Shown: positions 35,480 through 44,122 of the stretch, in pieces
Position numbering within the stretch: position 1 is the stretch's first letter
Layout: each line of letters starts with the position of its first letter
Source of the DNA: Erythrobacter donghaensis
GTDB lineage: Bacteria > Pseudomonadota > Alphaproteobacteria > Sphingomonadales > Sphingomonadaceae
Length of the DNA stretch: 64,000 bases
Direction of reading: 5' to 3'
Assembly: GCF_002155425.1 (NCBI RefSeq)
Contig: NZ_MUYG01000004.1
Coordinates: 1-64,000 of the forward strand
Made by a program: the position numbers and the translations under genes
Notes under the pieces: model-generated
Seen by the model: only the letters and a program-made list of their open reading frames with translations
Databases searched by the model: none
What the model was told of the DNA's origin: nothing

Positions 35480-35977
35480 ATGAAACCATACGCTTGCACG
35501 TTCGCGCTCGTCTTACTTTTGTTCGCGTGCTCAGATAATGAGGTCACAAAAAGCGAAAGTGTGGAAGAGGTTGATGGCGAAGTTCCGATGACGGCCTATT
35601 CCCTTACAAGTGCCGACGTGATTAAGGCCGAACAAGCGGCGGCGAGAGGAGATATTGAGGCTGATAAGGACTTGGCCTTTCATTTCGGGCTGGTCGGTGA
35701 ACAAGCTAAATCTGAAATGCATCTCAGTCGTTGTTTAAAGGCTCTGCACCCAGAGTGCTTGGCGGAAAAAGCGGCTCTTTTGATCAGAGACTCAATGGAT
35801 CCCCAGACAAGTCAATCTGATCGTGTCAAATTATTGAATGAGGCTTTGCACTTCAATGATCAGGCAATTGAGTCAGACGGACGCAAGGGCAGTTCTCGCA
35901 AGAACGATTATCTCGCTCAACGCCAGTTTATAACCGACCTTCTTCAGGGCAAAAGCCTCAACGAGCTCGGCCCCTGA
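35480..35977 (+). CDS. Putative lipoprotein of unknown function
   Basis: The 165-residue protein has a short lipoprotein signal (MKPYACTFALVLLLFACS; lipobox LLFA-C, Cys17). The mature part is acidic and mostly helical, with a TPR/Sel1-like feel (ADVIKAEQAAARGDIEADKD, MHLSRCLKALHPECLAEKAA) and two further cysteines. No family is recognised. Codon use is far more A/T-rich than the surrounding genes (many AAA, AAT, TTG and AGA codons), suggesting horizontal acquisition. No clear Shine-Dalgarno precedes the ATG at 35480. Confidence 0.65.
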   Translation: MKPYACTFALVLLLFACSDNEVTKSESVEEVDGEVPMTAYSLTSADVIKAEQAAARGDIEADKDLAFHFGLVGEQAKSEMHLSRCLKALHPECLAEKAALLIRDSMDPQTSQSDRVKLLNEALHFNDQAIESDGRKGSSRKNDYLAQRQFITDLLQGKSLNELGP

Positions 35978-35980
35978 AGC

Positions 35981-36042
35981 TGTCCGCTTTCCACCCATCT
36001 CCCGCCATCCATCTGCGTTCCAGATGCCCCCAAAAGCGGACA
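35981..36042. repeat. TGTCCGCTTT ... AAAGCGGACA inverted repeat
   Basis: Perfect 10-bp arms at 35981-35990 and 36033-36042 lie immediately after the lipoprotein stop. The same words flank the region upstream at 34968-34990. Confidence 0.6.
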
Positions 36043-36046
36043 CAGA

Positions 36047-36078
36047 AAAACCCCGGCGGATCGCTCCGCCGGGGTTTT
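36047..36078. terminator. Bidirectional terminator after groEL and the lipoprotein gene
   Basis: AAAACCCCGGCGGA and TCCGCCGGGGTTTT form a perfect 14-bp stem with a TCGC loop. It is usable on both strands between two convergent genes. Confidence 0.85.
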
Positions 36079-36194
36079 CTTGTCTTGAGGCTGGGCTGAC
36101 TCCGGCAAAGCCCGAGTCGTCAGTCGGAGCTTCGCCCCGCTGGCCGGCCTGCGGCGTGGACGGGTCAGCCGAGGCTGGCCCGCCCGCCTTAGGC

Positions 36195-37874
<1,680 letters not shown>

Positions 37875-37882
37875 TCAGGCGA

Positions 37883-38170
37883 TCAGCCCATGATCCCCAT
37901 GATGTCGCTTTCCTTCATGATCAGCAGGTCTTCCCCGTTGATCTTGACTTCGGTGCCCGACCACTTGCCGAACAGCACGCGGTCGCCCGGCTTGACGTCG
38001 AGCGCGATGCGCGCGCCGCTGTCGTCACGGTTGCCTTCGCCGACGGCGATGACTTCGCCTTCGCTGGGCTTTTCCTGAGCGCTGTCGGGGATGATGATGC
38101 CGCCAGCGGTCTTCTGGTCGGCTTCGATGCGACGGACCACAACGCGGTCGTGCAGCGGACGAAATGCCAT
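37883..38170 (-). CDS. groES: Co-chaperonin GroES
   Basis: The 95-residue protein has the family start [16 protein letters not shown], the mobile loop [16 protein letters not shown] and the C-terminal [14 protein letters not shown]. The ATG at 38170 follows AAGGAAAGG. A CIRCE operator lies 34 bp upstream. Confidence 0.99.
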   Translation of the reverse strand: MAFRPLHDRVVVRRIEADQKTAGGIIIPDSAQEKPSEGEVIAVGEGNRDDSGARIALDVKPGDRVLFGKWSGTEVKINGEDLLIMKESDIMGIMG

Positions 38171-38203
38171 GGTGATGACCTTTCCTTGAGTGAATGAGAT
38201 GGC

Positions 38204-38230
38204 TTGGCACTCTCCGTCCGAGAGTGCCAA
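38204..38230. promoter_or_regulatory. CIRCE operator (HrcA site) of groESL
   Basis: TTGGCACTC-N9-GAGTGCCAA is a perfect 9-bp inverted repeat matching the CIRCE consensus TTAGCACTC-N9-GAGTGCTAA except for the third base. It lies between the groES promoter and start codon, the standard place for HrcA repression. Confidence 0.92.
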
Positions 38231-38239
38231 CGCAGCGGC

Positions 38240-38268
38240 ATTTGGTCGCGGGGCTTCAATGAATCAAG
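38240..38268 (-). promoter_or_regulatory. Candidate groESL promoter
   Basis: On the minus strand CTTGAT (38268-38263), a 17-bp spacer and CCAAAT (38245-38240) precede the CIRCE element. The CTTG -35 fits alphaproteobacterial RpoH or housekeeping promoters. A 9-bp inverted repeat (GCGGGGCTT / AAGCCCCGC, 38248-38274) overlaps it. Confidence 0.5.
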
Positions 38269-38389
38269 CCCCGCGCGCGCAAAAAATTTTTGCCGCGATG
38301 CCACATTTCCGGCGCTGGGCAGTTGGACTACCAAGGCCCCCGGGCCACACGCCTGCCCGCAGACACTCGCAAGGATAGCTTTTCTCCCG

Positions 38390-39322
38390 ATGACCTCCCC
38401 GAAGATTCCCCCCCGCATCGCCGAACGCCTCGGCGACGAATTCGACATGGCCGCGCAGGCCTGGCTGTGGCTGCGCGAAAGTATCCCGCATCTGCTCGGC
38501 GCGGTGGCGGTGCTGGTTATCGGCGTCATCCTCGCCAAGCTGCTGTCGAAAGCGGCCGACAAGGCGCTCAGGCGGGCCACCCATATCGAGCCGACGGTGG
38601 CGCGGTTCCTCAGCAATATTATCAAATATGCTCTCTGGGTCGTGGTCGCGGTTACGGTGCTGACCCAGTTCGGCGTGCAGACCACCAGCATCATCGCTGC
38701 GCTTGGCGGTCTGGCGCTGGGGGTGGGCCTCGCGCTGCAAGGCACATTGTCGAATGTCGCAGCCGGGGTGATGATCCTGATCCAGCGCCCGTTCCGCGTG
38801 GGCGAGACGATCACGGCGGGCATCGTTACCGGCGAGGTGCGCGGCATCGGGCTGTTCACCACCGAGATCACCCAGCCTGACGGGGTCTATGTGATGGTCC
38901 CCAACAACGAGCTCTGGAACAAGCCGATCGTCAACATCTCGCGCCTGCCCACGCGGCGGTTCGAGCTGCTGATCGGCATCGGCTATGGCGACAGCATCGA
39001 ACAGGCGCGCAAGGAAATGCTCGCGCTGGCAGAGGCGGACGAGCGGGTGCTCGACGATCCGGCCCCGGTGGTGTTCGTCTCTGCCCTCGCCGACAGTGCG
39101 GTGACGATGGGCATGCGGGTGTGGTGCAAGACCGGGGACTATCTCGCGCTGTCATGGGCGCTGACCGAAGCGGCCAAGAACCGCTTCGACAAGACCGGCA
39201 TCTCGATCCCCTTCCCGCAGCGCGAGGTACATCACATCACCGAGCAGCCCTCAGCCGCGGGTCAGCCCGAGCGTGTCGCGGCGGTGCCAGCGCCAGATCA
39301 GCAGCATGGCGGCGAAGAATAG
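38390..39322 (+). CDS. mscS: Small-conductance mechanosensitive channel (MscS family)
   Basis: The 310-residue protein has two or three membrane helices, then the MscS pore and beta domain: LGGLALGVGLALQGTLSNVA, ILIQRPFRVGETITAG, YVMVPNNELWNKPIVNISRL. It is a plain MscS without the BON domain seen in the channel at 14013-15473. The ATG at 38390 is preferred; upstream open frame overlaps the groES promoter. Its last 72 bp overlap the 3' end of the convergent MATE gene. Confidence 0.92.
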   Translation: MTSPKIPPRIAERLGDEFDMAAQAWLWLRESIPHLLGAVAVLVIGVILAKLLSKAADKALRRATHIEPTVARFLSNIIKYALWVVVAVTVLTQFGVQTTSIIAALGGLALGVGLALQGTLSNVAAGVMILIQRPFRVGETITAGIVTGEVRGIGLFTTEITQPDGVYVMVPNNELWNKPIVNISRLPTRRFELLIGIGYGDSIEQARKEMLALAEADERVLDDPAPVVFVSALADSAVTMGMRVWCKTGDYLALSWALTEAAKNRFDKTGISIPFPQREVHHITEQPSAAGQPERVAAVPAPDQQHGGEE

Positions 39323-40636
39323 ACCGGTCGCAAGGCCGATCCACACGCCGGTGCCTTCCAGCGGGGTGAAGAAGCCGAGTCCGATCGATACGCCGATGCC
39401 GGGCACCCAGTAGCTGAAGATTGCGATCCACATCGGCACGCGGGTGTCCTGCAAGCCGCGCAGCGCCCCTGCGGCGACGGCCTGCACCCCGTCGGCCAGC
39501 TGGAAGATCGCGGCGAGCGCCAGATACTGCAGCGCGAAGGCTACCAGCGCGGCATTCTTGGCGGCGTCGGGATCGACATAGAGGCGCAGCAGCCACTCGG
39601 GCATCAGCACCATCGCGCCTGCGGTCAGCGACATGAAGCCCGTGCCGATCGCCAGCGCCACCCACCCGGCGCGCTTCACGCCGACGGGATCGCGCGCGCC
39701 GTAGAAATAGCCGACCCGGATCGCCGCGGCCTGCCCCACGCCGAAGGGAACCTGAAAGGCGAGCGCCGCCAATTGCAAGGCGACCGTGTGCCCGGCAAGT
39801 TCCGCCGCGCCGAAGCGCCCCATCAGAAACGCCGCCGCGCCGAAGATTCCGGCCTCGGCGGTGATCGTCAGCGCGATCGGGGTGCCGATTACGACGATCT
39901 CCCGGAAGCGCGCCCAGTCGGGCGCCCAGATCCTCCCGAACACATGATAGCGGTGCAGCCGCCGGTCGAGGCGGATCGCCGCAACATAGGCGGCGAGCGT
40001 GAACAACGCGGTGATGATCGTCGCCACCGCCGCGCCGGGCAGGCCCAGCCGCGGCGCGCCCAGCTCGCCGAAGATGAAGGCGTAATTGGCGAGGCCATTG
40101 ACGAAGATCCCGGCCCCCGTGATCGCCGTGGCGAAGATCGGGCGGCCCAGCGCCGAGACGAAGTTGCGCAGCACCGCGGCGAGCAGCATCGGGATCATCG
40201 AGAAGACGATCACCACGTTGTAGGAATTGGCGAGCGCGCGGATGCCCGGTTGCTGGCCCGAGACCTGCATGATCGGATCGAGCAGCAGGCACAGGCCCAT
40301 GCCCGCAGCGCCCGCGATCACCGCCAGCCACAGCGCCATGCGGACCGCGCGGCGCACCGCCCGCAGCGCCGGCGCGCGCGCGCCCAGCTCCTCGGCGATC
40401 AACGGGGCGACCGCGCCAGTCAGCCCGGTCAGCGCCCACAGCACCAGCCCGAACAGCGACACCGCCAGTGCCGATCCCGCCAGCTGCTCGTCACCCAGCC
40501 GGGCGATGAAGATCACGTCGATGGCATAGGTCAGCATCTGCAACAGATTGGCAGCCGCCAGCGGCCCCGCGAGCCCGAGAGTCGCGCGCAGTTCCTGCCC
40601 CCAGCCGGGCGTTTCGAGAGAACGGTCCTGTTGCAT
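39251..40636 (-). CDS. MATE-family multidrug/Na+ antiporter (NorM-like)
   Basis: The 461-residue protein has about 12 membrane helices in two MATE halves (residues about 15-215 and 235-440). Family motifs include LAAANLLQMLTYAIDVIFIA, PLIAEELGARAPALRAVRRA and FQVPFGVGQAAAIRVGYFYG. It probably exports cationic compounds in exchange for Na+ or H+. The ATG at 40636 (MQQDRSLETPGWG) is preferred over the upstream codon at 40684. Confidence 0.9.
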   Translation of the reverse strand: MQQDRSLETPGWGQELRATLGLAGPLAAANLLQMLTYAIDVIFIARLGDEQLAGSALAVSLFGLVLWALTGLTGAVAPLIAEELGARAPALRAVRRAVRMALWLAVIAGAAGMGLCLLLDPIMQVSGQQPGIRALANSYNVVIVFSMIPMLLAAVLRNFVSALGRPIFATAITGAGIFVNGLANYAFIFGELGAPRLGLPGAAVATIITALFTLAAYVAAIRLDRRLHRYHVFGRIWAPDWARFREIVVIGTPIALTITAEAGIFGAAAFLMGRFGAAELAGHTVALQLAALAFQVPFGVGQAAAIRVGYFYGARDPVGVKRAGWVALAIGTGFMSLTAGAMVLMPEWLLRLYVDPDAAKNAALVAFALQYLALAAIFQLADGVQAVAAGALRGLQDTRVPMWIAIFSYWVPGIGVSIGLGFFTPLEGTGVWIGLATGLFFAAMLLIWRWHRRDTLGLTRG

Positions 40637-40858
40637 TATCGCCTGTCTGCCCACCGCAAGGCGAGCCGGCCCGGATAGGCGCAAGGGCGATTCGGGGGAA
40701 GCGCAAAGGTGCGGCGGTCACATTTTGCGCTGTGGTGCAGCCGAGGCTGATTTCCAAGACACTGAATAGTCATGCGAAAAATCCGGCGATCCTGCTCGCG
40801 GCCGGATTCCGCTTTGCCGAATGCCCTGATATTCATATAGTTGTGGATTGGGGGCAAT

Positions 40859-42262
40859 GTGACTGACAAGCGACGAATTTTTGAAGAGGAATCTGCCGTG
40901 CGCACCGCGCGCGCGGGTGGCTCTTCGCGTCGCGGATCCATCGCGCGCGGCCTGATGTCGCGGGTGCTGCCGGGCGGGATCGTGGTGGTCGCGGCGTTGA
41001 CCGTGCCCGAACTTTCGGTGGGTGCGGGCGATCTGGCCGGGGGCAATCACGCGGACGATCCGCCGTTGCCGCCGCCGCCCTCATTCAAGCAGACCCCGAC
41101 TGCGCGGCCGGGCGCGGCCAAGGCGAAGCCGGGGCTTGCCGGGGTGCGCTATGCTCCGATCATCGATCTCGAACCGGTGCCCTTGCTGACGCTGACTGCG
41201 GCGATGGAATTGCCCGGTGCGCGCGAGGCTGAAGCGCCCGTCACGGCACCCGCTCCCATTGCCTCTCCCGTCGCCACAAGCCTCCCGGTCGAGGCCGCGC
41301 CGCTGCCCGCGCCGCTGCCCGCGCTGGTGCCACCGCCGATGGTGCCGACAATCATCAATGCCCCGAGCGCCGCTGAGGCTGCGCCTTTGGCGGCGATTGC
41401 CCCGCCGCCCGCAACGCCGGTCGCGGCGACGCCGACCATGCCCGCCGCGTCGCTCCCCGCCGCGCCGGAGCTGGCCGCTGCGGCGGTGCCCGCTCCTCAT
41501 CTCTCCGTGCCTGCGGGGCTGGATCAACCGGCCCAGGCGCCGACCGCAGCCGTCGCAATGGCCGTTTCCCCACCCGAGCCCGTGGCCGCACCATCCCGGA
41601 TCGCGGCGATTGCGACAACCGCGCCTTCCGGTCGGGGTGTCGGGGCAGGGGCGATGGCCGAGCCGACCGCTTCGGCACAGACCATCCCTCAGCCCCCGGT
41701 TGCGTCCCCCGTTTCGCGCCCTGCGCCTGCCCCGGCCACGCGCGCCGCCGCACCGCAGCCCACGCAGCAACCGGCAGCTGGCCTGCGCGCACCTGTTGCC
41801 GCGCCGTCCCCGGCCCCTGCACCCGCCATCGCCGCGGTGCCGCAGGCCCGGCCCGCGCTGAGCGCGCCGCTCGCCGCCGGGAACAGCCCCTTTCCGCTCG
41901 ATGTCAAAGCGCAGCTTATCACCCGCGTCGACGGCAAGACTGCCGGGGCAGTCGATTTCCAGCAGACGCCCGAGGGGCTCAAGCTGCGGCTCGGATCGGT
42001 GGTCGAGGTGCTGGCCGATCGCTTCGCCCCGGACGAGATCGCCCGCATCCGCGCCTCATCGGCGGGCAATGCCTATGTCTCGCTCGCCGAGTTGCAGGCC
42101 AAGGGCATCCCGATCAGCTATGATCCGGTCTATGACGAGTTCAATGTCGGGCTGACCGACACCCGGCCCAAAGCCGCGCGCAAGGTGCATATCGACCAGA
42201 TCACCACGCCCGAGCGCGGGATCGATGCGACCGGCATGGCGCAGGTGCCGCGCCCTCGCTGA
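40859..42262 (+). CDS. Pro/Ala-rich anchored protein of unknown function next to the curli cluster
   Basis: The protein of about 467 residues begins at GTG 40859 behind a G-rich ribosome-binding site. A basic N-terminus is followed by one hydrophobic segment (about residues 35-50, VLPGGIVVVAALTVPELS) and a 300-residue Pro/Ala-rich linker. It ends in a compact C-terminal domain (about 350-445: FPLDVKAQLITRVDGKTAGA, RFAPDEIARIRASSAGNAYV, ISYDPVYDEFNVGL). The layout suits a stalk that crosses the periplasm. It converges on csgH with a 6-bp gap. No family is recognised. Confidence 0.7.
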   Translation: MTDKRRIFEEESAVRTARAGGSSRRGSIARGLMSRVLPGGIVVVAALTVPELSVGAGDLAGGNHADDPPLPPPPSFKQTPTARPGAAKAKPGLAGVRYAPIIDLEPVPLLTLTAAMELPGAREAEAPVTAPAPIASPVATSLPVEAAPLPAPLPALVPPPMVPTIINAPSAAEAAPLAAIAPPPATPVAATPTMPAASLPAAPELAAAAVPAPHLSVPAGLDQPAQAPTAAVAMAVSPPEPVAAPSRIAAIATTAPSGRGVGAGAMAEPTASAQTIPQPPVASPVSRPAPAPATRAAAPQPTQQPAAGLRAPVAAPSPAPAPAIAAVPQARPALSAPLAAGNSPFPLDVKAQLITRVDGKTAGAVDFQQTPEGLKLRLGSVVEVLADRFAPDEIARIRASSAGNAYVSLAELQAKGIPISYDPVYDEFNVGLTDTRPKAARKVHIDQITTPERGIDATGMAQVPRPR

Positions 42263-42268
42263 GACGGA

Positions 42269-42628
42269 TCAACCGGCGGTGCAGGGCCCGCGGGTGATTT
42301 CATAGGGCGCGCGGCCCTCTTCCTCGGCGGTCAGTTTCACGCACCAGTCCGCGCCGACATTGGTGCGCATCGTCGAAAGCACCGCGCGGGTGTCCGCCGC
42401 CAGCGTGGTCGCGCCGCGGTGGCGCGAGGTCGATTGCCCGGTCACCTCCAGCGCATAGCTGACCGCCTGCGCGCGCGGCGAGTGGCCGATCAGCTGGATT
42501 TCGACGGTCCCGTCATGTTCGTGGACATCGAGCGTCAGGGCGTGGGGCTGTTCGGGCATGGCGGACACCGTGGTGTGAGAGAGCAGGGCCAGCGCGAGGG
42601 CACCGGCGGGCAGGGCGGACAGGGTCAT
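42269..42628 (-). CDS. csgH: CsgH-like curli assembly chaperone
   Basis: The 119-residue protein has a signal peptide (MTLSALPAGALALALLSHTTVSA) and a compact beta-sandwich sequence with two Cys residues. Characteristic stretches are VEIQLIGHSPRAQAVSYALE, GQSTSRHRGATTLAADTRAV and VKLTAEEEGRAPYEI. CsgH is a periplasmic inhibitor of premature curlin amyloid formation in alphaproteobacteria. Its start overlaps the preceding gene by ATGA. It is the last gene of the curli cluster. The assignment rests on sequence pattern and context. Confidence 0.8.
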   Translation of the reverse strand: MTLSALPAGALALALLSHTTVSAMPEQPHALTLDVHEHDGTVEIQLIGHSPRAQAVSYALEVTGQSTSRHRGATTLAADTRAVLSTMRTNVGADWCVKLTAEEEGRAPYEITRGPCTAG

Positions 42629-43392
42629 GGCGCGCGGCCTCCGAGCTGGTTGATGAGGGCGTTGAGCAGCGCCTGCGTTTCCTCGCCGAAGCTGGCGGTA
42701 TCGGGTTGCTCCTCCTCGCGCGGGCGGGCGGGGGCGGCGGGGGTGGTGCCGAGCGCGATCGAGGCGATCGCCTGATTGCTGAAATCCCCGCTCGACGCGC
42801 CGCCGCGCGCCAGCCGGTCGATCACCTGCGCGATGCTGGGCAGGGCCGCGCTTTCGAGATTGCCGCTGAGCAGCCGGTCCTCGGCACTGAGCGAGCGTTC
42901 GGAGGTTGGGGCGAACTCGGTCGAGCGGGTCTCGATCCGGTTCTGGCACAGCGTCACCACCGCCGGGATATCGGGCGGATCGTTGCAGATGTCGGTGCCC
43001 TCGATCGCTTGCAGCAGCACCCGGCGTTCTGCCGGGGAGAGCTGGGCGAGGGTCGCTTCGAGATCGGCCTTGGAAAGCTGCGCGATGCCCGGCCCGCCAT
43101 CGCCGCGGGCGCTGATCTGGCTGGCGGGCGCGCTGCCCTTGCCGCGGATGATCCCGTCGCTGCGCGCTTCCACCAGGCTGGCGCGGGGCTGCGGCGGCGC
43201 TGCGGGGTGGGCCGCGCTCTCGAGATAAGCGCTGCCCGGCCCGGTTGCCGCCTGCGGCATTTCGATCTGGCTCGCCTCGGTGCGGCTGGCGGGGCTTTCG
43301 TTCTCGTCAGCCACCTGTCCGGAGAGCGCAGGCACGGCGCACACCGCCACTGCGGCAAGCGCGATCCGCATCGGGGGCCGCCGGTGCCGCAT
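42625..43392 (-). CDS. Exported protein of unknown function in the curli operon
   Basis: The 255-residue protein has a signal peptide (either from MRHRRPPMRIALAAVAVCAV or the inner Met at 43371). An Ala/Pro-rich linker is followed by a helical segment (QLSKADLEATLAQLSPAERR) and a two-Cys segment (IEGTDICNDPPDIPAVVTLC). The tail is conserved-looking (LPSIAQVIDRLARGGASSGD, TQALLNALINQLGG). It is not related to CsgE, CsgF or CsgG by eye. It is joined by TGATG to the shorter curlin-repeat gene upstream and by ATGA to csgH, which implies a shared job in fibre assembly. Confidence 0.75.
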   Translation of the reverse strand: MRHRRPPMRIALAAVAVCAVPALSGQVADENESPASRTEASQIEMPQAATGPGSAYLESAAHPAAPPQPRASLVEARSDGIIRGKGSAPASQISARGDGGPGIAQLSKADLEATLAQLSPAERRVLLQAIEGTDICNDPPDIPAVVTLCQNRIETRSTEFAPTSERSLSAEDRLLSGNLESAALPSIAQVIDRLARGGASSGDFSNQAIASIALGTTPAAPARPREEEQPDTASFGEETQALLNALINQLGGRAP

Positions 43393-44030
43393 CACCCGCC
43401 CCCGCCCGGCGGCGGCAGGAACTGCGCCCCGCCGGTATTGCTCTGCGTCACCTGCATATTGGCCCCGCCCTGCTGGGTGATCTGGAGATCGGCGAGGCCA
43501 TCGCCGTTCTGGCTCCATTGCAGGCTGTTGTTGCTGCCAAGCTGCGCGGCGCTCATGCTGTTGGCATCGCCCACCTGATTGAGCGTGGCGGTGTTGTCGC
43601 TGCCATCCTGCGTAAGGCTGATGCTGTTGCCATTGCCGCTCTGCACGATCTGCGCTCCGGTGGCGCCCGCCGCAGCGGTTTCGCGCTGGAAGATCAGCGC
43701 GCTGTTGCCGTTGCCTTGCTGAAGCAGGGCGAGATCGGCCGAGCCATCGCCGTCCTGCCGCGCGGTGGCGACATTGCCATCGCCATCCTGCGCAATCTGC
43801 GCACGGTGCGGGGCGCTACCGGTCTGGGCGAGGTCGGTCTGGTTGTCGTTGCCGTTCTGCACCACGCGGGCGAGGCTGTCGGAATTCTGCTGGGTGATGG
43901 TCGCGCTGCTGCCATCGCCGATCTGGGCGACGAAGACCCCGCGCGTCGGCTCGCTCTGGGCGAGGGCGGGGGTGGTCAGCAGCGAACCGGCGGCAAGCGC
44001 CAGCGCGATGATCGGAGCGTGAGACTGCAT
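43392..44030 (-). CDS. Curlin-repeat protein, short (CsgA/CsgB-like)
   Basis: The 212-residue secreted protein has a signal peptide (to about residue 25, TTPALAQ). It carries about 14 units of the curlin type with Gln-x-Gly-x-x-Asn turns (QNGNDNQTDLAQTGSAPHRA, QSGNGNSISLTQDGSDNTAT). It is much closer in size to enterobacterial CsgA/CsgB than its four giant neighbours, so it may be the nucleator or the minor subunit. The tail (FLPPPGGGG) is non-repetitive. Confidence 0.85.
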   Translation of the reverse strand: MQSHAPIIALALAAGSLLTTPALAQSEPTRGVFVAQIGDGSSATITQQNSDSLARVVQNGNDNQTDLAQTGSAPHRAQIAQDGDGNVATARQDGDGSADLALLQQGNGNSALIFQRETAAAGATGAQIVQSGNGNSISLTQDGSDNTATLNQVGDANSMSAAQLGSNNSLQWSQNGDGLADLQITQQGGANMQVTQSNTGGAQFLPPPGGGG

Positions 44031-44122
44031 GGCGTTCGTGGCTCCCGGTGAACTTGAGATCGAAGTGTAGTCGAAAAAGTGGTCCCGGGCGAGAGCCGTG
44101 CTCCCGCCCGGGGCCGTGGGGT

